Positions 1-5,237 of a stretch of DNA of 5,911 nt are shown here, piece by piece. Every line of letters begins with the position of its first letter. Position 1 is the stretch's first letter. The notes beneath the pieces were generated by a model, which saw nothing but the letters and a program-made list of their open reading frames with translations, made no database searches and was not told the origin of the DNA. The position numbers and the translations under genes were made by a program. This DNA comes from Chlamydiota bacterium (GTDB lineage: Bacteria; Chlamydiota; Chlamydiia; Chlamydiales; Rhabdochlamydiaceae), in contig DAIEPN010000182.1 in NCBI GenBank assembly GCA_027348355.1, positions 1 to 5,911 on the forward strand. The letters run 5' to 3'.

Positions 1-561
1 CGGAACATGGAAAGGTTCTTTCCCAAGGAGCGCAACTCCGTCTACAAAGAAGGGGATTCCATTAGCTTTAGCAAGGTTTGCGATCCCTTCGATATCTGTT
101 TTCACCCCAGTTTCGCTATTGACAGCGCTAAGAGCAATAAAGCAGGTATCTGAAGTAATAGCTTCTTCTACTTGAGAGAGAGCTACACAGCCTGAAAGCC
201 CAACCGGTAAAAAGGTTATCCTACTGCCTTGTTTTTCTAAGAATTGAAGTATGTGATACACGGCTGAATGTTCTATTGTAGATGAGATGATATGACCTTT
301 GCGAGCTGCGAAAAAACCTTGCAAGATCATGTTGATTGCTTCTGTTCCGCCTGAGGTGAAGAAAAGCTCATTTGGTTTTACATGTAAATATCTAGCGATC
401 GTAGTTCGAGAACTTTGAAGAAGGTTCCTGGCTTCTTGGCCGAATTGATGAATGCTGGAAGGATTCCCTCCAAATGTAGAAAATACAGGGATCATGGCTT
501 CTAGAACTCTGGGATCCACAAAGGTCGTGGCGTTATTATCTAAATAAATTCTTGTCTTCAT
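1..561 (-). CDS. Cysteine desulfurase (NifS/IscS family), N-terminal 187 residues, C-terminus beyond window
   Basis: This is a PLP-dependent enzyme that takes sulfur from cysteine as a persulfide for Fe-S cluster or thio-cofactor assembly in the cytosol. Seen: YLDNNATT (residues 6-13), GNPSSIHQFGQEA (32-44), the phosphate-binding FTSGGTE (68-74), the IEHSAV motif with stacking H98, VNSETG (147-152) and VDG with D174. Aligned by eye without gaps from H98 (= E. coli IscS H104) to D174 (= D180), it has S149 where IscS has N155 and A177 where IscS has Q183. The PLP lysine and the catalytic cysteine loop would lie past the left edge and cannot be checked. The start is the ATG at 561; no good Shine-Dalgarno precedes it. 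It is preceded by a 136-base gap with its own candidate promoter. Class (IscS-like or SufS-like) and partner scaffold are unknown. Family assignment is secure; the gene symbol is left open. Confidence 0.93.
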   Translation of the reverse strand, partial: MKTRIYLDNNATTFVDPRVLEAMIPVFSTFGGNPSSIHQFGQEARNLLQSSRTTIARYLHVKPNELFFTSGGTEAINMILQGFFAARKGHIISSTIEHSAVYHILQFLEKQGSRITFLPVGLSGCVALSQVEEAITSDTCFIALSAVNSETGVKTDIEGIANLAKANGIPFFVDGVALLGKEPFHVP

Positions 562-589
562 GAGTCTACGTGCTTAAATGAAGGGAAAT

Positions 590-617
590 AGTATCAATTT
601 TTTCTTGTTTTTGGCAA
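590..617 (-). promoter_or_regulatory. Candidate sigma-70-type promoter of the cysteine desulfurase gene
   Basis: On the minus strand there is TTGCCA (612-617, five of six to the -35 consensus), a 16-base spacer and GATACT (590-595, four of six to the -10 consensus). Transcription would begin near 583, giving a leader of roughly 20 bases. The rest of the 562-697 gap is A+T-rich with no ORF or convincing terminator. It is a consensus match by eye only, in a base composition where chance matches are common. Confidence 0.4.
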
Positions 618-697
618 TTTTAATTATTCTTATCATTTAAAATAAGTAAAAATTCATATTTGATTATAGTATTTTAAAATAGAGAGATAACTATGGT

Positions 698-1420
698 TTA
701 GTTTCTAGGGAAAACAATCCCGGCTAACCTTTCAATTTTATCTAAGGAAGTCTCAAATTGGCTAAAGGGTAGATCGTTCTTAATATCTTCATTAGGAACG
801 AGAAAGGCTTTGAAAGGCTTATTATCCTTTTGTGAATCGAGAAATACGATCTTATAGAAATGCGTCGGAACAGCGACATTATTTGAACCAATTACTTGAT
901 ATTTTACATAGCGTTTTCCATTTTCTTCATAGGGCAAATAGAGTGGCCCAGTATAAACGTGGATGGCTTTATGCTCTTTGGCAAGAGCCCTCACATAGCT
1001 TTCTAGTTTTTTCCAATACCCGCGATTAAATTCGGGTTTTTGGGGGCTTGCGTTAGAATAATAAAAGGTTTCTTTTAAGGCGGTATCGCTTTGCAAGGCA
1101 TCAGCTGCAGGACAGAGGTGGCCTTTATCAAAACCAGACCCTTCATAGTCTTTTGCACAGGATCGAAGCTTTCTATGAATTTGCGGGTCTTCTTTAAAAT
1201 TTTTCTCGCTACGGTTGGCATTTTTTTTAAGATTTTCATCTAAAATATATTCGTAGACCCAGCGTGCTTGTCGATGTTGCGCATCATAGGCCATAGAGTA
1301 GGCGGTACGCTCTATGAGATGTTCAGAAATGGGAAACGTCCTTGTTTCCATTTCTGTAAAACAAAAGAAAAGAGATACGCAGACAAAAAAGGATGCAAGC
1401 GAAAGCACAATCTTTTTCAT
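698..1420 (-). CDS. Exported DNA/RNA non-specific endonuclease, NUC1/EndoG (ββα-metal) family
   Basis: A 240-residue sugar-non-specific nuclease, predicted to cleave DNA and RNA with a Mg ion outside the cytoplasm. Residues 1-22 form a signal peptide or anchor (K2 K3, then a hydrophobic run SLASFFVCVSLFFCF). The catalytic motif is D98-K99-G100-H101 followed by LCPAADAL, a DRGH variant with Lys for Arg. SNASPQ (122-127) and FNRGYWKKLE (131-140) follow: N132 matches the metal-binding Asn and E140 the conserved Glu of Serratia nuclease, with the same 9- and 8-residue spacings. Length suits the compact bacterial members. C88 and C103 flank the active site and could form a disulfide if exported. 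The ATG at 1420 is supported by TAAGGG at 1425-1430. It stands alone, 100 bases after the ATPase gene. Role (nutrient scavenging, effector or DNA uptake) is unknown. No immunity-like partner gene is seen, so a toxin role is not supported. Confidence 0.92.
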   Translation of the reverse strand: MKKIVLSLASFFVCVSLFFCFTEMETRTFPISEHLIERTAYSMAYDAQHRQARWVYEYILDENLKKNANRSEKNFKEDPQIHRKLRSCAKDYEGSGFDKGHLCPAADALQSDTALKETFYYSNASPQKPEFNRGYWKKLESYVRALAKEHKAIHVYTGPLYLPYEENGKRYVKYQVIGSNNVAVPTHFYKIVFLDSQKDNKPFKAFLVPNEDIKNDLPFSQFETSLDKIERLAGIVFPRN

Positions 1421-1424
1421 TTTT

Positions 1425-1430
1425 CCCTTA
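1425..1430 (-). promoter_or_regulatory. Ribosome binding site of the nuclease gene
   Basis: TAAGGG lies five bases upstream of the ATG at 1420 on the minus strand. It fixes the start that leaves a complete signal peptide. Confidence 0.6.
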
Positions 1431-1451
1431 TCTTCTGTTTATGCAAAATCT

Positions 1452-1478
1452 AACTTGGTATGAGACCAGTTTTTTTTT
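1452..1478 (+). terminator. Terminator-like hairpin plus T9 on the plus strand, with no plus-strand gene before it
   Basis: On the plus strand AACTTGGT (1452-1459) pairs with ACCAGTT (1465-1471) through one bulged T, with loop ATGAG. A run of nine T (1470-1478) follows, overlapping the arm. On the minus strand the hairpin is preceded by As and not followed by a T run, so it should not stop transcription from the ATPase gene into the nuclease gene. No supported plus-strand gene ends here. It could stop antisense transcription, be a remnant of a lost gene, or be chance. Confidence 0.4.
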
Positions 1479-1520
1479 ACATAGCATAAGGGGATAAATT
1501 GGGAAACTTTTTAAAGTGAT

Positions 1521-2642
1521 TTATAGATATAGATCTTTCAGGAAGTGAAGTCCTTCAACAACTTGAATGCCATCTGAAGCCCATTCCCGCTTCAGTTCTT
1601 TAACAACTTGAACTGCAGGGAGTTTATATTTTTCATGAAAATATCTAAGACTTGGGCTAATTGAAGAGTCAGCATGTTTAACTTCAATTATTTTTTCAAT
1701 CTGATTATCTCGAATTAGTGCAAAGTCAACTTCATGTTTTTCTTTCGTTTGGAGATAATGTAGTGAGAAAGTTTCAGCCAAGTAGTCTACCTTTGCAAAT
1801 ACATGCTTTAGCAAACTACTTGCCATAAGATTTTCAAATTTAGCTCCAGTGTCTCCTTTGACTAGTCCCGTATCAAAAAAATAAATTTTAGGTTCTTTCA
1901 ATAAACTCCGGGCAATATTGCGCGAAAAGGGGGTTACACGAAATACGATATAAAGAGCTTCTAGGATTTGGATATATTTTTTCACCGTGTTAGGGGAAAT
2001 GGCTACGTCTTCTGCAATAGAACTATAGGAAACAGGCGATCCTACTTTTTGCCTGAGTAATTCAAACACAAGACGGAGTGCATTTACGTTTTGGATATTT
2101 TCAAAATCAAGAACATCTTCTCTTAGTAAGCTATCTACATACTGTAGACGCCACCTGTTTGCATCAACCAGATCTTGGGCTAAAAAGGGTTCTGGAAAAC
2201 CTCCTCTCTCCAAAAATCGATCAAGTGTATAACTCGCATGCACCTTTTCACATTCAGCCGGGGAAAGAGGCATGAGCCTGTGTAGAAAGTAACGGCCGGC
2301 AAGAGAATCTCCAACCTGTTTAAAAATTTCTAAACGAGCACTTCCCGTAACTAGGATTTTTTGGTTTGAAGGCTTGGTGTCATAGACTCCTTTTAGATAA
2401 TTTTTCCATTTAGGCATTTTATGGATTTCATCTAAAATGAGTAATTCTACAGACGGAAGCCAAGCTTCCTTTACAAGAATTTTTCGGTCTTCCAGACTAT
2501 CATAGTTAAAATAAGTAGATGAGGAGAATTCTCGCGCAATATCCTTCGCCAAGGTCGTTTTACCAGCTTGTCTAGGGCCGGCCAAAAGGACCATCTTTTT
2601 TTGTAGATCGTGTACAATCGCTTTTTTTTGATATCTTTCCAT
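1521..2642 (-). CDS. AAA-type ATPase (AAA_14) with DUF4143-like C-terminal domain
   Basis: A 373-residue protein with the standard two-part layout of this family. The N-terminal P-loop ATPase has Walker A GPRQAGKT (22-29, K28), Walker B LLILDE (67-72, D71/E72) followed by IHKMPKW, and the sensor-like TGSAR (99-103). A winged-helix-like segment (about 203-232, SYSSIAEDVAISPNTVKKYI) follows, then the DUF4143 part with YFFDTGLV (254-261), FENLM (269-273), EVDF (304-307) and IIEVK (318-322). The last elements resemble the PD-(D/E)XK nuclease core (E270, D306, E320-V-K322). Members are widespread accessory genes of unclear cellular function; substrate and partners are unknown. The ATG at 2642 is chosen because an in-frame TAG lies three codons upstream (2651-2649). 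There is no Shine-Dalgarno, and the promoter abuts the start. The gene looks intact and free-standing, consistent with a transferred accessory gene (inference). Confidence 0.9.
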   Translation of the reverse strand: MERYQKKAIVHDLQKKMVLLAGPRQAGKTTLAKDIAREFSSSTYFNYDSLEDRKILVKEAWLPSVELLILDEIHKMPKWKNYLKGVYDTKPSNQKILVTGSARLEIFKQVGDSLAGRYFLHRLMPLSPAECEKVHASYTLDRFLERGGFPEPFLAQDLVDANRWRLQYVDSLLREDVLDFENIQNVNALRLVFELLRQKVGSPVSYSSIAEDVAISPNTVKKYIQILEALYIVFRVTPFSRNIARSLLKEPKIYFFDTGLVKGDTGAKFENLMASSLLKHVFAKVDYLAETFSLHYLQTKEKHEVDFALIRDNQIEKIIEVKHADSSISPSLRYFHEKYKLPAVQVVKELKREWASDGIQVVEGLHFLKDLYL

Positions 2643-2650
2643 AATTGACT

Positions 2651-2678
2651 ATTTTGCACGATAATGCGGAAAAGTCAA
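2651..2678 (-). promoter_or_regulatory. Promoter of the ATPase gene, predicting a leaderless mRNA
   Basis: On the minus strand TTGACT (2673-2678, five of six to the -35 consensus) is followed after 16 bases by CAAAAT (2651-2656, four of six to the -10 consensus), or after 17 bases by AAAATA. The -10 ends only about 8 bases before the ATG at 2642, so transcription would begin at or within a few bases of the start codon. This agrees with the lack of any Shine-Dalgarno. Hexamer identity is by eye. Confidence 0.5.
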
Positions 2679-2692
2679 GACTTTTTCGCATT
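2663..2692. repeat. Inverted repeat (14 bp arms, 2-base centre) over the ATPase promoter -35
   Basis: Left arm AATGCGGAAAAGTC (2663-2676), centre AA, right arm GACTTTTTCGCATT (2679-2692). The arms are complementary at 13 of 14 positions; the exception is a G-T type mismatch. The minus-strand -35 hexamer TTGACT covers the centre and the end of one arm. Such placement is typical of an operator where a dimeric repressor would block RNA polymerase. A recombination or terminal-repeat site is the alternative. No second copy was seen in the window. Confidence 0.6.
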
Positions 2693-2720
2693 TCGTTACA
2701 GAAAAGTTGAGTTTTAGACT

Positions 2721-2745
2721 AAAAAATATGTAAATTTTTTTTACA
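2721..2745 (-). terminator. Weak candidate terminator after the ABC-F gene
   Basis: Ten bases past the ABC-F stop, the minus strand reads TGTAAA (2745-2740), five A, TTTACA (2734-2729), then TATTTTTT. The 6-bp stem has only two G-C pairs, so it would be weak, but the T run is in the correct place. Confidence 0.35.
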
Positions 2746-2754
2746 CTGTTTTAC

Positions 2755-4581
2755 TTAGAGTGATTCAAGCCTTCTTTCGTAGTCGTTATAACGGTTATCA
2801 CGCTGCTTCGTCAGTTCGTCTAGTTTTTTATAGAGCTGATCGAGGGTGTTTTGTCTGACTCCAATTGCTTTGTAAAGCTCTTGGGTTTCTTGTCCCTTTG
2901 CTATTTCAATGACTTGCTTTTGGGCTTGTTGCTGCTCAATTTCTAGCTTAGTAATTTGTGCTTCTGTTTGCGAAATTTCCAAACCTAAGGGTTTAAGTTC
3001 TTTTGACCTTTCCATGATCAGCTCGGCTCGGAGCCTTTTGTTGTCAGCAGGGGAGGATGCTTTCTTCTTGTTTTTTTTCGTATCCACTTCCTCTTCCCAT
3101 CCCAGCTTTTCTAGAAATTCTTCATAGTTGCCAAGGAAAACATCTTGTCTACCTTGATGGCAGATAACAATTTTGTTTAAGTTTATTCTTTTTAAGATCT
3201 GCTCACTGTGGGTTACAAGAATTACGCAGCCTTGAAACTCTTCTAATGCATCAATCAGGGTTTCAATTGATTCCATATCAAGGTGATGGGTGGGCTCATC
3301 CAGAAGGAGTAAGTTACAGGGGCTTGCTAAGATTTTCCCGAGAAGAACCCTGCTTTTTTCTCCTCCAGATAAAACGGACGTGACCTTTTCTGCTTTTTCA
3401 CTACTGAACATCATCACACCGCAGATCGCTTTTACTTGCGTACGGTTGAGTTTTGGGTTGCTAAGGGAAATTTCTTCTTCAATGGTATGTTTAGGATGAA
3501 GCCTATCAATATTCGTTTGTCCAAAATATCCAATGCGTACATTTTCAGAATGTTTAATGACACCCGAATTGGGAGTCAGTTCTTTAGCAAGCAGTCGTAA
3601 AATGGTCGATTTACCTCTCCCGTTTTTTCCAATGATTGCAATTCGTTCCCCTTTTTCCACTGCAAGAGAAAGATTTTCGATGAGAGGGGGATTTGCATCT
3701 GGAGCATAAGAAAAAGATACATTTGTAGCTTCAAACATGTTTTTCCCAAAGAAAGGAGCTTCATGAAATCTGAAGTCTAGGCTATTGATCCCTTTGAGCT
3801 TTTCCAAGACGGGCATTTTCTCGATCATCTTCTGTCTTGATTGTGCTTGGGCAGCTTTAGTAGCTTTGGCCCCAAAGCGTTCAATAAAGCTCTGCGCGTG
3901 CTCTCGTTTTTTTTCTAAAGTTTGCCTTGTCTTTTCATGGATCTCCTCTTGCTCAAAAATGTGGCTGTAAAACGCGATTGTGTTTCCCGGAAATTTCTGT
4001 ATTTTTTGACGGTGAATTCCCATTGTGTGGGTGCAAACGTTATCCATAAATTCTCGATCGTGGGAGATCAGGATGAATTCACCTTTCCAGTGTTTTAGAA
4101 ACCTTGTAAACCAGCGTATCGAAACAATATCTAGATAGTTGGTCGGTTCATCAAGAAGAAGACAATCAGGTTCGCTAATGAGCACCTTGGCTAAGTGCAA
4201 TCTTAGCTGATAGCCCCCGGAAAAATCACTTATAGCTCTGTCCATATCCTCGTCTTTAAATCCGAGGCCAAAAAGGATTTTTTCCGCTTTATAGATATTT
4301 TCTTCTTCTCCTGTAGGTAAACCCAAACAAGCTTCTTCTAGCAGAGTTGGTTTAGTAAAACGAATATGCTGGTCTAAAATGCCAAGCTTATATCCCTTGC
4401 TTAAAATGATTTTCCCAGATTGGGGTTTTTCCTTTCCGGTTATGATTCGGAAAAGGGTTGATTTTCCAGAGCCGTTGCGACCAACTAAGCCACATCGCTC
4501 TCCATCTTGAATGGTAAAGGTTGCTTTTTCAAATAAAGGATCGCCATGATAGGCCATCGACAGGTCTTCTACATAAATCAT
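2755..4581 (-). CDS. ABC-F family ATPase, YheS-like ribosome-associated translation factor
   Basis: A 608-residue soluble twin-ABC protein with no membrane segment. Members bind the ribosomal E site and contact P-site tRNA to relieve stalled translation. ABC1: Walker A GRNGSGKST (34-42), signature FSGGYQ (120-125), Walker B LLLDEPTNYLD (141-151), switch ISHDR (172-176). The interdomain tRNA-contact linker (about 210-262) contains RFGAKATKAAQAQSR, very close to E. coli YheS. ABC2: GKNGRGKST (318-326), LSGGEK (404-409), LLLLDEPTHHLD (424-435) and a divergent switch VTHSEQ (456-461). A Lys-rich hinge (about 501-508) leads to a C-terminal coiled coil (about 515-605), also as in YheS. Both catalytic glutamates (E145, E429) are present. 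The ATG at 4581 begins a typical ABC-F N-terminus, although its Shine-Dalgarno is very weak. YheS-like is favoured over EttA or Uup by the linker and C-terminal extension. An antibiotic-resistance role cannot be read from sequence. Confidence 0.93.
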   Translation of the reverse strand: MIYVEDLSMAYHGDPLFEKATFTIQDGERCGLVGRNGSGKSTLFRIITGKEKPQSGKIILSKGYKLGILDQHIRFTKPTLLEEACLGLPTGEEENIYKAEKILFGLGFKDEDMDRAISDFSGGYQLRLHLAKVLISEPDCLLLDEPTNYLDIVSIRWFTRFLKHWKGEFILISHDREFMDNVCTHTMGIHRQKIQKFPGNTIAFYSHIFEQEEIHEKTRQTLEKKREHAQSFIERFGAKATKAAQAQSRQKMIEKMPVLEKLKGINSLDFRFHEAPFFGKNMFEATNVSFSYAPDANPPLIENLSLAVEKGERIAIIGKNGRGKSTILRLLAKELTPNSGVIKHSENVRIGYFGQTNIDRLHPKHTIEEEISLSNPKLNRTQVKAICGVMMFSSEKAEKVTSVLSGGEKSRVLLGKILASPCNLLLLDEPTHHLDMESIETLIDALEEFQGCVILVTHSEQILKRINLNKIVICHQGRQDVFLGNYEEFLEKLGWEEEVDTKKNKKKASSPADNKRLRAELIMERSKELKPLGLEISQTEAQITKLEIEQQQAQKQVIEIAKGQETQELYKAIGVRQNTLDQLYKKLDELTKQRDNRYNDYERRLESL

Positions 4582-4614
4582 AAAAGATTTCTTAAATTTA
4601 AAGGGATGAGAAAA

Positions 4615-4643
4615 AGTATAGAAGAAAATCCCATAAGTGAAAA
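4615..4643 (-). promoter_or_regulatory. Candidate promoter of the ABC-F gene
   Basis: On the minus strand TTTTCA (4638-4643, four of six to the -35 consensus), a 17-base spacer and TATACT (4615-4620, five of six to the -10 consensus). Transcription would begin near 4608, leaving a leader of about 27 bases with almost no Shine-Dalgarno. Use of this promoter would place the structured segment at 4631-4716 upstream of the transcript. Confidence 0.42.
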
Positions 4644-4716
4644 GCGTTAAGGTTCCCTCCTAAGACCTCCTTATGGTTTTTACCTTAAGAGAGTGGGGGA
4701 TAAGGGGAGGCCTTAT
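4631..4716 (-). other. Structured purine-rich gap segment with two Shine-Dalgarno-like motifs
   Basis: Between the 115-residue gene and the ABC-F gene, the minus strand has AAGGAGG (4672-4666) and AGGAGGG (4661-4655). Neither has a usable start codon at normal spacing. Possible stems are ATAAGG/CCTTAT (4716-4711 with 4705-4700, beginning in the upstream gene's stop codon), TTAAGGT/ACCTTAA (4688-4682 with 4653-4647), CCATAAG/CTTATGG (4676-4670 with 4637-4631), and TAAG/CTTA enclosing GAGGT. Several exclude one another. No T run follows, so none is an ordinary intrinsic terminator. Function is unknown; an attenuator-like leader or a transcript-end structure are possibilities. Confidence 0.35.
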
Positions 4717-5060
4717 GTAGCTTTTAAGTTTTGAATGAGCCTTTCCACTTCGCTCAGAGCCTCTAAAAGATCATGGGGGTTTGCATTTTTCTGTTCAGCT
4801 TCCAGAGATTGCATGTATCTTTGGAATTCACTGATCACTTTAGTAGTTGCTTTTGCGCCTTCATCTTTATGAAAAACGGCGGATGGTTTTTGATGCCAGT
4901 TCATTTGCTTGCTTATATCGATGAAACGTTCCATTTCCCAATTGAGCTTCTCAAGCTCTTTAGAAGATTTAACCGTTTTTTTAAATTCATTGCATACATT
5001 ACGAAAATAACGGTGGAGTTCTTCTCCAGGTGCTCCGGAAAAATTTGCAGGTAGTTCCAT
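4713..5060 (-). CDS. Hypothetical protein, 115 residues, mainly helical, cytosolic
   Basis: I do not recognise this protein. It has no signal peptide, membrane segment, P-loop or metal-binding motif. After a short N-terminal stretch with Pro and Gly (1-12), it is charged and predicted helical: about 13-55 (EELHRYFRNVCNEFKKTV and following), then about 68-92, then 95-112 with a heptad-like pattern (LLEALSEVERLIQNL). A single cysteine (C23) and two tryptophans (W41, W55) are present. A helical bundle or an adaptor/chaperone-like fold is possible, but that is inference. The ATG at 5060 is supported by AAGGAG at 5069-5074 with 8-base spacing. It lies 131 bases before the ABC-F gene and after the terminator at 5161-5200, so it is probably its own unit. 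An 18-bp palindrome sits just upstream of its ribosome binding site. Confidence 0.75.
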   Translation of the reverse strand: MELPANFSGAPGEELHRYFRNVCNEFKKTVKSSKELEKLNWEMERFIDISKQMNWHQKPSAVFHKDEGAKATTKVISEFQRYMQSLEAEQKNANPHDLLEALSEVERLIQNLKAT

Positions 5061-5068
5061 AGCCTTTT

Positions 5069-5074
5069 CTCCTT
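5069..5074 (-). promoter_or_regulatory. Ribosome binding site of the 115-residue gene
   Basis: AAGGAG with an 8-base gap to the ATG at 5060. It is a strong Shine-Dalgarno and the best evidence that this small gene is translated. Confidence 0.65.
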
Positions 5075-5077
5075 TTG

Positions 5078-5095
5078 TTTTACAATGTTGTAAAA
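5078..5095. repeat. Perfect 8-bp inverted repeat just upstream of the 115-residue gene
   Basis: TTTTACAA (5078-5085), centre TG, TTGTAAAA (5088-5095). It sits between the candidate -10 and the Shine-Dalgarno, three bases upstream of the latter. It could be an operator for a dimeric regulator. An RNA hairpin is less likely because of the 2-base loop and A+T-rich stem. Confidence 0.5.
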
Positions 5096-5115
5096 AAGCA
5101 GTACTCGTATTGGCA

Positions 5116-5145
5116 TTTATAGAAAAGAGCTTTTTAAAGTTTGAA
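5116..5145 (-). promoter_or_regulatory. Candidate promoter of the 115-residue gene
   Basis: TATAAA (5116-5121, five of six to the -10 consensus) with a weak TTCAAA -35 (5140-5145, four of six) at 18-base spacing. The start would be near 5109, putting the palindrome at 5078-5095 in the transcribed leader. Weak support. Confidence 0.35.
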
Positions 5146-5160
5146 GAATTGCAAGAAGGG

Positions 5161-5200
5161 ATAATAAAAAAACGCTGTATTTCAAAGAAACACAGCGTTT
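5161..5200 (-). terminator. Strong intrinsic terminator of the small membrane-protein gene
   Basis: On the minus strand AAACGCTGTGTTTC (5200-5187), loop TTT, GAAATACAGCGTTT (5183-5170), then TTTTATTAT. The 14-bp stem has a single G-U wobble and is followed by a T tract. It lies 37 bases past the stop at 5238. On the plus strand no T run follows, so it acts in one direction. Confidence 0.88.
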
Positions 5201-5237
5201 GTAAAGAGAGTTGAGGTCTTGTCTAAAAAGACGGATT

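Noticed and set aside
832..1029. Short plus-strand frames inside the nuclease gene (also 1268-1453)
   Set aside because: They overlap strongly supported coding sequence on the other strand and lack ribosome binding sites.
1340..1420. Lipoprotein signal in the nuclease (C20 after LFF)
   Set aside because: The residue before the cysteine is Phe rather than Gly, Ala or Ser, so the lipobox is not met. An ordinary signal peptide or an uncleaved anchor is more likely.
698..2642. ATPase plus nuclease as a defence or toxin-antitoxin pair
   Set aside because: The nuclease carries a secretion signal and its own ribosome binding site, the genes are 100 bases apart, and no known system pairs these families in this way. 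There is no positive evidence of joint function.
2663..2692. The palindrome before the ATPase as an intrinsic terminator of the ABC-F gene
   Set aside because: No T run follows the stem on the minus strand and the centre is only two bases. A weak A+T hairpin at 2721-2745 fits that role better.
4582..4660. N-terminal extension of the ABC-F protein upstream of 4581
   Set aside because: The frame is open back to an in-frame TAG in the TTAGGAGGG motif, but it contains no ATG, GTG or TTG, and the protein already begins at the usual ABC-F N-terminus.
4773..5054. A 93-codon plus-strand frame opposite the 115-residue gene
   Set aside because: The minus-strand frame has AAGGAG at ideal spacing and a normal soluble-protein composition. 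The plus-strand product looks like a complement shadow.
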